Positions 1-8,257 of a stretch of 64,000 bases of DNA are shown in pieces (positions within the stretch are counted from its first letter, which is position 1; the number at the start of each line of letters is the position of its first letter). Location: NCBI RefSeq assembly GCF_002584985.1, contig NZ_NUPZ01000035.1:16386-80385 (forward strand), in the 5' to 3' direction. The DNA is from Bacillus sp. AFS029637. GTDB lineage: Bacteria; Bacillota; Bacilli; Bacillales; Bacillaceae_G. Made by a program: the position numbers and the translations under genes. A model generated the notes under the pieces. The model was not told where the DNA came from. It did no database searches and saw nothing but the letters and a program-made list of their open reading frames with translations.

Positions 1-177
1 TAGTTAGAGTTTTTTTGTTTTTTAACAATATCAATCAACTATTATTTGTCTAGTTTAAAGTCTATTTCTATTGCCAATTTGATTTCTTCACATATTGGTA
101 ATTTGTCCCTATCAAACTGATCGTTTTTTGCATTTAATATATTGTAAATATATTTTATTTTGAAAGGATGTGATTAT

Positions 178-567
178 ATGGCTCATAAATCTACTGGAGT
201 GTTTCGAGTTCCGGTTTCTGAAAATGGGATTATTCCAACTGCTCTCAACATTATGTTAAACAATGATTCACGCTGTCATACTAGTAATGTAACGGTAACT
301 GTTAAGAGAAGCCGAAACACTTTTTTCCCAACTCAAAATGAATTAGTTGAAATCTCTCGTACTTTTGTTTCTTTAGAACCAAACAGAACAACTAAGATTG
401 TGTTGTTTACTCCAGAATTCCAAATAGAAGATTTCCTTGATGTCATCATTAGTGGAAATAAAGATGATGTTAAGGATGTTCTTGTATATTCTTTCTTAGC
501 AGATTCAGCAGGTCACAATCTGCCATCTACTGTTTTCAGAAATGCAGAATACACTTTTGTTTGCTGA
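178..567 (+). CDS. hypothetical protein, 129 aa
   Basis: I do not recognise the family. The ATG at 178 is chosen because a GAAAGGATG ribosome binding site lies at 162-170; an in-frame TTG at 160 would leave that site inside the gene. There is no signal peptide or membrane segment. The sequence alternates short hydrophobic and polar stretches rich in V, T, N and F, as in a small beta-sandwich, with four repeated turns around Asn-Asp/Asn-Arg. It ends in Phe-Val-Cys. The gene stands alone, followed about 160 nt later by a terminator. A structural or exosporium/spore-surface role is conceivable but nothing in the sequence proves it. Confidence 0.6.
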   Translation: MAHKSTGVFRVPVSENGIIPTALNIMLNNDSRCHTSNVTVTVKRSRNTFFPTQNELVEISRTFVSLEPNRTTKIVLFTPEFQIEDFLDVIISGNKDDVKDVLVYSFLADSAGHNLPSTVFRNAEYTFVC

Positions 568-944
568 CGCACTTGCTCCATGTGTAGACTCTTGGTTAGA
601 CAGCGCCTGAAACGAAGTAGACGTAAAAACTCCTTTGAAAAAGGCGCAGAGTATACGAAAGAATCGTAACTCGCATGGGGTTATCTTTACGGAGATTGCG
701 AGTAGTTTGAGATAGGAATTAGAAGATCCCTTCTACCTTTAGGTGGAAGGTTTTTTTATAGTTGATTTCTTATCCTGTAATGATAGTTTACGTTAAAGTT
801 ACATAACTACGATATACAAAACTCCACAAGAACTGTTACCAAGACATGCTGACAAATTATGCTGGACAAGCATAGATAAACATACAAGCAAAACAGTCTA
901 TTTCACATTGAATATACTATCATGAATTAAGGAGGTTATTGATT
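568..944. other. intergenic region with one terminator
   Basis: No gene is visible. 568-728 is slightly richer in G and C than the flanks and has short inverted stretches, but I recognise no RNA family. The only clear element is the terminator at 729-757. 758-928 is AT-rich, and an AAGGAGG ribosome binding site at 929-935 serves the truncated oxidoreductase. Confidence 0.4.
729..757 (+). terminator. rho-independent terminator
   Basis: Stem CCTTCTACC (729-737) and GGTGGAAGG (742-750) with one G-U pair and a 4-nt loop, followed by seven T. It ends the transcript of the 129-aa gene. Confidence 0.8.
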
Positions 945-1142
945 TTGTCTTCACATTGTGAAAATGAATTTGATTATATCGTGATTGGTGCGGGAACTGC
1001 CGGAGGGGTAATCGCTAAAAAATTAACGGATGATACATGTACATCCGTGCTAGTGCTTGAAGCGGGAACGAATATGGAGAATAGCAGTCCTTCTATTGCA
1101 GTAGCAGAAGTTCGAGCGAATGATAATGAGGTTTTATGTTAA
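945..1142 (+). pseudogene. truncated GMC-family oxidoreductase (N-terminal fragment)
   Basis: Only about 65 residues remain. The fragment has the FAD-binding start of glucose-methanol-choline oxidoreductases: [12 protein letters not shown] followed about 20 residues later by LEAGT, the motif that binds the FAD ribose. Full members are about 500-550 aa, so more than 85% is missing and the reading frame ends abruptly at a TAA. A strong AAGGAGG at 929-935 precedes a TTG at 945 (an upstream TTG at 939 is too close). The start signals are intact, so the loss looks like a deletion of the body of the gene. The remaining peptide cannot be a working enzyme. Confidence 0.75.
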
Positions 1143-1159
1143 CTCAATAAAATATACAA

Positions 1160-1175
1160 TATGAATTTTTGCATA
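1160..1175. promoter_or_regulatory. PlcR box
   Basis: TATGAATTTTTGCATA matches the PlcR consensus TATGnAnnnnTnCATA at every fixed position. It lies about 110 nt upstream of the SLH/transglutaminase gene, and a TATAAT at 1214-1219 is a plausible -10 about 40 nt downstream. Control of the next gene by PlcR and its PapR peptide is therefore likely. Confidence 0.85.
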
Positions 1176-1245
1176 TTTTAAAATTTAATGTATCCTCTAA
1201 AAACTATTGATTGTATAATGTGTCTTGGCATAGCCTTTTAGATTT

Positions 1246-1253
1246 TTCGACAA
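1246..1253. promoter_or_regulatory. Spo0A-box-like site
   Basis: TTCGACAA (reverse complement TTGTCGAA) matches the Spo0A-box core. It lies downstream of the likely -10 (1214-1219) and 30 nt before the start codon, a position that would suit repression. Near-identical sites occur at 3326 and 11174 upstream of other envelope genes. Confidence 0.5.
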
Positions 1254-1283
1254 AAAATAGAAGACGTATTGGGAGAAGACATT

Positions 1284-3023
1284 ATGTACACAAGACTATT
1301 AAAATCAATTACATCATTATCACTTATTGGTGGTGCTTTATTATATACAAATGGCAGTGATGTGAAGGCTGCGGAGGCGGGCGTTTTTTCTGATGTGCCT
1401 ACATCACATTGGTCGTATACTGCGATTCAAGATTTAGCGAGTAAAAATATTATTTCCGGTTATGGAAATGGGATATTTGGTTTTGGAGATGTTGCGACGA
1501 GGGAGCAAGTAGCGGCTTTAGTGTATCGTGTTATGCTTCCGAATAAACAAGGTGGAACGTTTAGTAACAATAATTCTCTTTATATATTAAAAGACGGATC
1601 TAAGTTTAATAATCCTTATGGCGATATTAACCAAAACTCTACGATGTTCCCTGAGGAAATTTTAATGTTAACGAATGCAGGGGTATTTAAAGGGGATGAG
1701 AAAGGGAATTTTAGACCGAAAGCTCCTGTGAATCGTGCAGAAATGGCGCAAATTCTTACAAATGCTTTTCATCTTTCGGCGAAACAAAACCACACATTTA
1801 GCGATGTTCCAAAAGATTTTTGGGGCGGAAATGCGATTAGTGCGGTACAGTCAAACGGGATTGCATCTGGTACAGGCGAAGGGAAATTTGATCCATATGG
1901 TGTGGTAAAACGTGAACAATATGCACAGTTTTTATATAATACTTTGAAATATAAAAAGCCTGAGGTTGCGGGGCAAGATACAGGAGATGCGGCGTTATTA
2001 ACAGCGTTTAAAGAGGAAGTACAAACGCGTATTAATGCATACGAAACGAATATTACACTTCCGTATAAAACGGAAAATAGTAATACACAAGAAGTGATGA
2101 ATACACTTTTTAACGCATATAAAGAAGTGGCAAGTAAAAATGAGTATACAAATTATAATAGATCGAATGTTTCATACGGACTTTCTGGATCACCTGGAAA
2201 TTATACATTTACGCTAAAGATTACATATCGTGAAACGAAAGAACAAACGGAATATGTAATGAAACAAGCGAAGGCGATCGTTTCTTCTATTACTCAAGTT
2301 GGAATGGATGATCACGAAAAAGTGAAGGCGATTCATGATTATGTCGTAAAACATGTTTCTTACGATACGTCTTATAAGGCTTACACAGCGTATGAAGCAC
2401 TCGTAAATCGTTCTGCGGTTTGCCAAGGTTACGCACTATTAACCTATCAATTATTAAAAGAAGCTGGTATTGAAAATCATTTTGTGACAGGAACTGGGGA
2501 CGGACAACCTCATGCTTGGAATTTAGTGAAAATCGAAAATAAATGGTACCACCTTGATACGACATTCGATGATCCAGTGCCAGATGAGCAGGGCCGCGTA
2601 ACGTATTCATATTTCAACTTATCAGATGAACAAATTGCAAGAAATCATGAGTGGAACAGAAGTGATTATCCGCAAGCTACAACGAATTATTATGGTACAT
2701 TAACAAATAAAATTGCGGCAGGTAGTACGAAAACTCCTGTATATGAGCAAATATTAAAAGACACGAAGCTGAGCTATTTAGGAAATGAATACATCGCAAA
2801 TAACTACAATGAATTAAAAACTAAAATGCAGCAGCGTTATAGCGCAAAGCCAGAGAAAATTGAAGTGCTTTATAAGCAATCAATGAATGGTGCACTGCAA
2901 GATGTGAAAAAGGCAATTGGAGAAATCGGTTATCCGAAAGGGTCAAATCGAGTTTCTTATAAAGCAGAGCCGTATAATGCGAAAGAAGGATATTCTTTAG
3001 TGACGATTACGTTTACGTACTAA
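1284..3023 (+). CDS. SLH-domain cell-wall protein with transglutaminase-like domain, 579 aa
   Basis: Secreted surface protein. A signal peptide (about residues 1-28, ending VKAAEA) is followed by three S-layer homology domains (about 33-80, 106-155, 167-215), each with the DVP..W/F and GF/GKFDP..REQ pattern, which bind pyruvylated secondary cell-wall polymer. The C-terminal half carries a transglutaminase/protease-like domain with a complete triad: Cys380 in AVCQGYA, His410 in HAWN and Asp425 in HLDTTFDDP. Such domains act as proteases, amidases or cross-linking enzymes; the substrate cannot be told here. The ATG at 1284 follows GGGAGAAG. The upstream PlcR box suggests co-expression with extracellular virulence factors, and its place in the genome agrees with a PlcR-regulated S-layer protein gene I recall from B. 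cereus. Confidence 0.85.
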   Translation: MYTRLLKSITSLSLIGGALLYTNGSDVKAAEAGVFSDVPTSHWSYTAIQDLASKNIISGYGNGIFGFGDVATREQVAALVYRVMLPNKQGGTFSNNNSLYILKDGSKFNNPYGDINQNSTMFPEEILMLTNAGVFKGDEKGNFRPKAPVNRAEMAQILTNAFHLSAKQNHTFSDVPKDFWGGNAISAVQSNGIASGTGEGKFDPYGVVKREQYAQFLYNTLKYKKPEVAGQDTGDAALLTAFKEEVQTRINAYETNITLPYKTENSNTQEVMNTLFNAYKEVASKNEYTNYNRSNVSYGLSGSPGNYTFTLKITYRETKEQTEYVMKQAKAIVSSITQVGMDDHEKVKAIHDYVVKHVSYDTSYKAYTAYEALVNRSAVCQGYALLTYQLLKEAGIENHFVTGTGDGQPHAWNLVKIENKWYHLDTTFDDPVPDEQGRVTYSYFNLSDEQIARNHEWNRSDYPQATTNYYGTLTNKIAAGSTKTPVYEQILKDTKLSYLGNEYIANNYNELKTKMQQRYSAKPEKIEVLYKQSMNGALQDVKKAIGEIGYPKGSNRVSYKAEPYNAKEGYSLVTITFTY

Positions 3024-3433
3024 GAAAGAAAAACTCGCTTATCATAAGATCACGGATTCGGTTTTGAAGTGCAAAATTGCAATTTGCGGATAAATAATAA
3101 AATTAGCTTTCGAATTAACAAGATACACAATCATTAGCGTTAAAATTGCTCAGGGCATAAAAGCTCTGAGCGTTTATTATACATTGACTTATTGAACTAA
3201 CGTCACGTTAATCACTTAAATATTGCCAGGATGGATAGAAAAATACATATAACTGCTGAAGTAAATAAGATGACAGAAGTTACAAGATTTCTCCTGACGT
3301 TAGTAAGCGCTTTCTTTTTTTATATTTCGACAAAATATAACAATGTAAAAATGAATCGTTTGTTACTATAAGATGAGAAATCTTACATTTTAAAAAGCTA
3401 TTGAAAATAACTACTACAGATAGGCGGAAAAAA
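3024..3433. other. intergenic region with hairpin and Spo0A-like box
   Basis: No gene seen. A hairpin GCTCAGGGC (3148-3156) / GCTCTGAGC (3163-3171) followed by GTTTATTAT is a weak terminator for the SLH gene. The TTCGACAA at 3326-3333 within an AT-rich stretch is a Spo0A-like box upstream of the lipoprotein gene. Confidence 0.5.
3148..3180 (+). terminator. probable weak terminator
   Basis: Nine-base stem with one G-T pair and a 6-nt loop; the following tract is T-rich but interrupted. Confidence 0.5.
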
Positions 3434-4066
3434 ATGAAACGAAAGTTACTTCCGGTGTTAACATGCGGTACATTGCTTATGGGAATGGCTGCTTGTAGCT
3501 CAAATGAGAAGACTACAACTGAATCAAAATTTAAACAAGAAGAAAATGTTCAGGAAAAAACGAAAGTTCAAACCGTTCAAAAGCAACAAAAAGATAGTTA
3601 TGTAGTAAGTGAAGATGAATTATCTAAAGCGGCACAGTCGATTGGAGAAATCAAAAACGAGCAAAATATAAATGACATGATGATACATATGTCTTTACAA
3701 AAACTAACATTCAATGGGAATAATCTTCATGTTCCTGGTACCCGTGATGTAGGGCGATGCCAAATGACGAAAGAAAACATTCAATACTTAAAAAATAACT
3801 TAAATATTATTAATAATAATGAAAGACCAAAATATGAATCTATTCTGAACAAATGGTACGATGGAAAATTCGAATCTGCAGTTGAAGACTTTAGAGAAAT
3901 TCATTATTTACGTTCTGGAACAAAGCAAATTATGGAGGGATCTAAACTAGCTAAAAAAACTGATAGTGACGAAAAAGAGTTTATTTTCCATTTCTTTGGT
4001 CAAGAAGGATTATATATTCATGATAAAGAGTGGGAATATGGAAAGTCATCTCGCGATAACGGGTAG
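3434..4066 (+). CDS. lipoprotein, possibly DUF6241-like, 210 aa
   Basis: The start at 3434 follows AGGCGG at 3422-3427. The N-terminus is a lipoprotein signal (KRKLLPVLTCGTLLMGMAAC with lipobox Cys at about 20), then a charged Lys/Gln/Thr linker to residue 60. The C-terminal part contains helices around MTKENIQYLKNN, ILNKWYDGKFESAVEDF and EKEFIFHFFGQEG, which resembles, from memory, the DUF6241 family of Bacillus lipoproteins; function unknown. Expected on the outer face of the membrane. A Spo0A-like box lies 100 nt upstream. The frame is intact and no partner gene is evident. Confidence 0.65.
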   Translation: MKRKLLPVLTCGTLLMGMAACSSNEKTTTESKFKQEENVQEKTKVQTVQKQQKDSYVVSEDELSKAAQSIGEIKNEQNINDMMIHMSLQKLTFNGNNLHVPGTRDVGRCQMTKENIQYLKNNLNIINNNERPKYESILNKWYDGKFESAVEDFREIHYLRSGTKQIMEGSKLAKKTDSDEKEFIFHFFGQEGLYIHDKEWEYGKSSRDNG

Positions 4067-4125
4067 TAAAACTCCCACCAAAGCTTATAACAGTTCCATC
4101 TTTATATAGAAGGAGAAAAATAAAG

Positions 4126-4236
4126 GTTCACTCATATATTTTAACGGATTCAATTTACTTTATCCCGGTTGCGATTGGTATGTTTTTCGTTTTCTTGTAT
4201 AAAGAAAATTGGTTATATGAAGAGAGAAAATATTAA
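4126..4236 (+). pseudogene. small membrane-protein ORF without a usable start codon
   Basis: An AAGGAG at 4110-4115 with ideal spacing precedes GTT CAC TCA, not ATG/GTG/TTG. The reading frame from 4126 to TAA at 4234 encodes about 36 residues, with one hydrophobic segment (YFIPVAIGMFFVFLY) and a charged tail (EERKY), like Bacillus mini membrane proteins. Either a GTG start has mutated to GTT or translation begins at the internal ATG at 4180. Low confidence that it is expressed. Confidence 0.35.
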
Positions 4237-4360
4237 GAAAGATCCTCTTTGGATATTTCCAAAATTAACCTGAAACAAACGTTTTTATATGTTAATATGG
4301 AAAAGGATGTTTTCGGTATTTTCTACCAATATATTATTATAAGGATAAGGGGATTCAATT

Positions 4361-5482
4361 ATGAATTTTAAACAACTCATCTTAGCAGGGACAGTTATTG
4401 TATCAACAACACTAATCCCTCTAACAAATGTGCAAGCAGAAAACACGTTAGGATTTAAAGATGTTCCTGAAGATCACTGGTCTTATAAAGCAATTATGGA
4501 TTTACAACAGAAAAATATTGTAGCGGGTTATGGAAATGGTATATTTGGTTTTGGTGATAGTATTACACGTGGACAAGTAGCTAGAATGATATATCTTTAC
4601 TTGAATCCAGCAAATGAACCTAATACACCAAATACTTTCACTGATACTAAAGGTCATATGTTTGAAAACGAAATTTTAACTCTTAGTAAAGCAGGTATTA
4701 TGAGTGGATTCGGCGATGGCACATTTGGTCCGGATAATATTTTAACACGCGAACAATTGGCTGCTGTATTAACAAAGGCTTTTAACTTAAAAGCGACGTC
4801 TACTACTACGTTCAAAGATGTAAATAAAAATTACTGGGCAACAAATGCTATCAGCGCATTACAAGAAAATGAAATTGCTGCTGGCACGGGCGATAATATG
4901 TTTGAACCTTACAAGATTGTAACTCGTGAGCAATATGCGCAATTCTTATACAATACAATTAATAAATCAGAAAAAGAGCCTACAGCTATACCGGAAGAGT
5001 TAGCAGACGATGATATTTATTATTATGAAGGTTGGATGGAGAGCTCATCTGTTCTGAAAAAATCTGTATCTAAGGAAGCACAAAATCTTGTTACTCAAAT
5101 CAACACAAAATATAATGCGGAATTAAAGTATGCAGCGATAGGCGGTCCAGGTTCAGAGGTTGTTTTATTCTCTCCGGTATTAGAGGGGATTCCAGAATTT
5201 TATGGGAATTTCACTGTCGAGGGTGATGATGAAAATAACTTTACTGTTAATTTTGTAATTGATAGAGGTCAAGGTAATAAGGCATTAATGGATTTAGGGA
5301 AAAAGTGGATCACTATGATAAATCCAAACTTAGATTTGAGTACAGAGATTGATAATATAGTGGCTTCTAATACACGCACAGGTAAATTTGATATAAATAA
5401 AAACAATCTTAAAATAGAGATAAGCTTAGAGAAGCAAAATTCTAGTAGCGATCTAATGCGTGTTGAAATACATAACAAGTAA
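4361..5482 (+). CDS. SLH-domain surface protein, 373 aa
   Basis: Signal peptide (about 1-26, ending NVQAEN) followed by three SLH domains (about 31-80, 93-140, 150-200), the first close in sequence to that of the SLH/transglutaminase protein 3 kb upstream (both contain GYGNGIFGFGD). The C-terminal 170 residues (EKEPTAIPEEL onward) are acidic, contain no catalytic motif I recognise, and are not related to the upstream protein. It is probably anchored to the cell-wall polymer with a binding or structural role. The ATG at 4361 follows AAGGGGAT. It is monocistronic, closed by the terminator at 5517. The pair probably arose by duplication of the SLH module with divergence of the cargo domain. Confidence 0.85.
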   Translation: MNFKQLILAGTVIVSTTLIPLTNVQAENTLGFKDVPEDHWSYKAIMDLQQKNIVAGYGNGIFGFGDSITRGQVARMIYLYLNPANEPNTPNTFTDTKGHMFENEILTLSKAGIMSGFGDGTFGPDNILTREQLAAVLTKAFNLKATSTTTFKDVNKNYWATNAISALQENEIAAGTGDNMFEPYKIVTREQYAQFLYNTINKSEKEPTAIPEELADDDIYYYEGWMESSSVLKKSVSKEAQNLVTQINTKYNAELKYAAIGGPGSEVVLFSPVLEGIPEFYGNFTVEGDDENNFTVNFVIDRGQGNKALMDLGKKWITMINPNLDLSTEIDNIVASNTRTGKFDINKNNLKIEISLEKQNSSSDLMRVEIHNK

Positions 5483-5516
5483 AAGAGAGTATACTTTGAT
5501 ATTGTGTAATAAAGAT

Positions 5517-5549
5517 AAGGCCCACCTAGGGAAATAGGTAGGCCTTTTT
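5517..5549 (+). terminator. rho-independent terminator
   Basis: AAGGCCCACCTA (5517-5528) pairs with TAGGTAGGCCTT (5535-5546) with one mismatch, followed by T-rich sequence. Ends the SLH gene; the convergent lipoprotein gene lies just beyond. Confidence 0.85.
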
Positions 5550-5572
5550 AATGTACAAAGAGAAGACATCTT

Positions 5573-6037
5573 TTAAGATGTTTTCTTAAAAAAATCCTTC
5601 ATCATTTTAACGTCTTCAATATTCAATATTACACCATCAATTTTATCTTTTTTCTCATCTTTAGCAATCGTAATTTGTTCCTTATTATCAACCCATACAA
5701 GAAACTCTTCTTTTGAGTCATCTTTATATGTAACGGTTATAGTAGAATGAGCAGATGCTCTCTTTTTTTGATCTAATGTGATTGTTTTAGGGGTGCCATT
5801 TTGTACTGCTGAAACGATAGATTGTATCATTTCTTCATTGTCTGTTTGAGATTTGGAAATATCATTATTGCTTGTGTTAAGTATTTCAATGTCTGTAATA
5901 TTTGCGGAGTTTAATTGAATGGTTTGTGTATGTTCTTGCTTAGCTTGTGAAGCTTTATTTGTAGCTGAGGTGCTTGTGCAACCGATTAAAGTGAAAGATA
6001 GAACGCTAAGGGCGCATATATAAGTTATTTTCTTCAT
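5573..6037 (-). CDS. hypothetical lipoprotein, 154 aa
   Basis: Lipoprotein signal ending LIGC (Cys20), then a Ser/Thr/Gln-rich linker and a domain of about 100 residues with alternating strands (TITVTYKDDSKEEFLVWVD). A clean AAGGAGGGG precedes the ATG. It is divergent from the UPF0145 gene and convergent with the SLH gene. The family is not recognised; length and layout resemble small Bacillus lipoproteins of unknown function. Located on the outer leaflet of the membrane. Confidence 0.7.
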   Translation of the reverse strand: MKKITYICALSVLSFTLIGCTSTSATNKASQAKQEHTQTIQLNSANITDIEILNTSNNDISKSQTDNEEMIQSIVSAVQNGTPKTITLDQKKRASAHSTITVTYKDDSKEEFLVWVDNKEQITIAKDEKKDKIDGVILNIEDVKMMKDFFKKTS

Positions 6038-6242
6038 TTTATCCCCTCCTTCAATTTAATTATAACAATTTTCTGTCAATTAATGTAGTTATTGTAAGAG
6101 ATAGGTAGAATAATATTTCATTCTTACAAAATTGTCACATTCATGTAAGGTAATTCAATAGATTAGATACTTTTTCCATGTCATAATAAAGACATAAGAA
6201 AACGCATTAAAAAAACTACAATGTATTAGGAGCGTGTCAGTC

Positions 6243-6554
6243 ATGATCGTAACAACAACGTCTGGAATCCAAGGTAAAGAAATTATTGAGTATATTGATA
6301 TTGTAAATGGTGAAGCTATTATGGGTGCAAATATTGTTCGTGATTTATTTGCTTCAGTTCGCGATGTTGTCGGTGGTCGTTCTGGTGCTTATGAAAGCAA
6401 ACTAAAGGAAGCTCGTGATATTGCAATGAATGAAATGAAAGAACTTGCAAAACAAAAAGGTGCGAACGCTATCGTTGGTGTTGACGTAGATTACGAAGTA
6501 GTTCGTGATGGAATGTTAATGGTTGCTGTAAGTGGTACAGCTGTACGTATATAA
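6243..6554 (+). CDS. UPF0145 (YbjQ/DUF74) family protein, 103 aa
   Basis: Whole-length match to the YbjQ/UPF0145 heavy-metal-binding-like family: the N-terminal [14 protein letters not shown], a central GGRSGAYE, and the C-terminal [15 protein letters not shown]. Family proteins are cytosolic homo-pentamers of about 105 residues with no proven role. The ATG at 6243 is chosen because TAGGAG (6227-6232) has 10-nt spacing; a GTG at 6234 would overlap it. The gene ends in a strong terminator whose distal half is repeated 2.8 kb downstream. Confidence 0.9.
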   Translation: MIVTTTSGIQGKEIIEYIDIVNGEAIMGANIVRDLFASVRDVVGGRSGAYESKLKEARDIAMNEMKELAKQKGANAIVGVDVDYEVVRDGMLMVAVSGTAVRI

Positions 6555-6564
6555 GAAAACAAAA

Positions 6565-6602
6565 AAATCCCCTCGAAGCTTATGCTTTGAGGGGATTTTT
6601 TT
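6565..6602 (+). terminator. rho-independent terminator of the UPF0145 gene
   Basis: AAATCCCCTCGAAGC pairs with GCTTTGAGGGGATTT (one mismatch, TTAT loop), followed by a T run. The distal half is duplicated at 9378. Confidence 0.9.
6581..6601. repeat. direct repeat (left copy) flanking the two-gene cassette
   Basis: TATGCTTTGAGGGGATTTTT plus one more T, 21 identical bases, occurs here and at 9378-9398 in the same orientation. Both copies are the distal half of a terminator; the proximal halves differ. Confidence 0.75.
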
Positions 6603-7066
6603 GTAAACAATATGTATCATTTGTTCAACGCACAGCAATTAAACTAGGAGAATTATTATCATATAAAATTAGGTTATGATAGTGAGGGGGAAGCGTGGGA
6701 GAGGGGTGAGATATTTATATATTGAATTCCTCTTTAGTATTTGAGTAAAATAAGGTGTCTTAAATGTGAGTTAATTGTTGCCTTAAGTAAAAAAGGAATA
6801 GTGAAGAGGTTAATGTGACAATATAAATCTTTACACAATATAGAGATAACAAATATATAATTATATTTAATAGATTTTATTGTATGTTATACATAATAAA
6901 TATATAAGAGAAAATCACTAATAATGCAATTGTAAGAAGGAGAGTAATTTAAAAATATTGAAGAAAAGAGTTATACTTAGATTTAAATGAATTAAAAATA
7001 ATTGATTATAAATTATAAAGAATCCAAAAGAGACATTTGTGAATATAAAATAGGAGGAAGATTAAT
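6603..7066. other. AT-rich upstream region of the DGQHR-like/HEPN cassette
   Basis: About 460 nt, over 70% A+T, with no ORF I can support. It holds several TATAAT-like words (for instance around 6880-6905) and ends with TAGGAGGAA before the ATG at 7067. It probably contains the cassette promoter and a long leader. No clear inverted-repeat operator was seen. Confidence 0.4.
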
Positions 7067-8257
7067 ATGGATGTTTTGAAAGACTTGAGAGTAGACTGTT
7101 TTTCATTAATGAAGACCTATCAAATTAAAGAATATTTAGGAATAATCGAAACGGCTTATACACAAAAAGGCAATGTTGAAGGTCAACGTGTTGCTTTAAA
7201 AACGAAATCTGCCGTTACTATTAGAAACCGAATGAAATCCGATATAGTAAGAGGTACTATATTACCTCCAGTTGTAGTAGGTATTGTTGTAGGGGAAGAG
7301 GGATTTAATAAAATTGAGAAAATGCATGAAGCGGGAGAGTATGCAGAGCTAGAGGAACTAATTAATGCTGCTGACGCGAATACTATTTCGATAATAGATG
7401 GTATGCAAAGAACGACATCTATTATGGAAGCGATTGAAGAAAGTGAAGATGTGTTAGAAAGAGAAATTCGAGTGGAATTTTGGATTACAAAGAATGTAAA
7501 TAGCTTACTTTATAGAATGTTAATACTTAATACTGGACAAGTGCCATGGAATTTAAAGAGACAAATTGAAGTTGTATATAACCCATTGATAAAAGAACTA
7601 ACTGATCATGTAGAAGCAATGACTTTATTGAGTGTTGAGAATCCATCTAATCGTACAAAACCTGGTGAATATCAAGCTGAAAAGATAGTAGAATTATTTT
7701 TAGTATTTGGTACGAGGGAAGCGAAGGTTGATACAAAATCTGCATTAGCTGACGAATTTACTAAGTTAGATTTTATTGGAGTTACATCTGAAAATCAATT
7801 AAATAACCTATTTATTGAATTCTTGAAAATCATGATTCAATTTGATGAAATAGTTTTCAAATTAACTTTAGATTCTGAAGTGGTAGAAGACGAGAAGTTT
7901 AAGAGCGGGAAAGATTTATTTGGTAGTCAAACGTTAAAAGCAGGATTTATGTCTGCAATTGCTCAATATATTTTTGGTATCCCAGGAGAAGAGTATTCAA
8001 AAGAAAAGCAAAATGAAAAAGCGACTTATTTAATGGACTTATTTGAGCATTACTTTGAAAAATTAAAAGAGAAAAATGAAGAAGAACTAATTGAGTATAT
8101 AGATTTCATAACATTAAATGAGTATATGAAAACTGTAAATAGAGGAATTGGTGATTTTGAAAGGAAATTCTTTAATAAAGCATTTGAAACATTAATAGAT
8201 AAGAAATTTGAACTTGAAAACTTAACTCCATGCTGGAGAGCAGCTGGTTCAAAATGA
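7067..8257 (+). CDS. DGQHR/DUF262-like (ParB-superfamily-like) protein, 396 aa
   Basis: The diagnostic feature is ISIIDGMQRTTSI (Asp111-Gly-Met-Gln-Arg115). It corresponds to the DGQQR of DUF262 (GmrS/BrxU/SspE) and the DGQHR of DndB-like proteins, preceded by the ILPPVVVGIVVG strand typical of that fold. A second conserved-looking block, RMLILNTGQVPWNLKRQIE, parallels the LN-x-G/Q segment of DGQHR proteins. The C-terminal 200 residues are helical, without nuclease motifs I can name. No signal peptide or membrane segment, so cytosolic. It overlaps the following HEPN gene by 4 nt (ATGA), meaning coupled translation and a shared job. Role in phage defence or nucleic-acid sensing is inference. 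Start supported by TAGGAGGAA. Confidence 0.6.
   Translation: MDVLKDLRVDCFSLMKTYQIKEYLGIIETAYTQKGNVEGQRVALKTKSAVTIRNRMKSDIVRGTILPPVVVGIVVGEEGFNKIEKMHEAGEYAELEELINAADANTISIIDGMQRTTSIMEAIEESEDVLEREIRVEFWITKNVNSLLYRMLILNTGQVPWNLKRQIEVVYNPLIKELTDHVEAMTLLSVENPSNRTKPGEYQAEKIVELFLVFGTREAKVDTKSALADEFTKLDFIGVTSENQLNNLFIEFLKIMIQFDEIVFKLTLDSEVVEDEKFKSGKDLFGSQTLKAGFMSAIAQYIFGIPGEEYSKEKQNEKATYLMDLFEHYFEKLKEKNEEELIEYIDFITLNEYMKTVNRGIGDFERKFFNKAFETLIDKKFELENLTPCWRAAGSK

Noticed and set aside
567..730. Riboswitch or structured RNA after the first gene
   Set aside because: No family-specific motif recognised; only short inverted stretches.
8230..8253. Upstream ATG for the HEPN gene
   Set aside because: No ribosome binding site at usable distance; the 4-nt ATGA overlap at 8254 is the typical coupled start.
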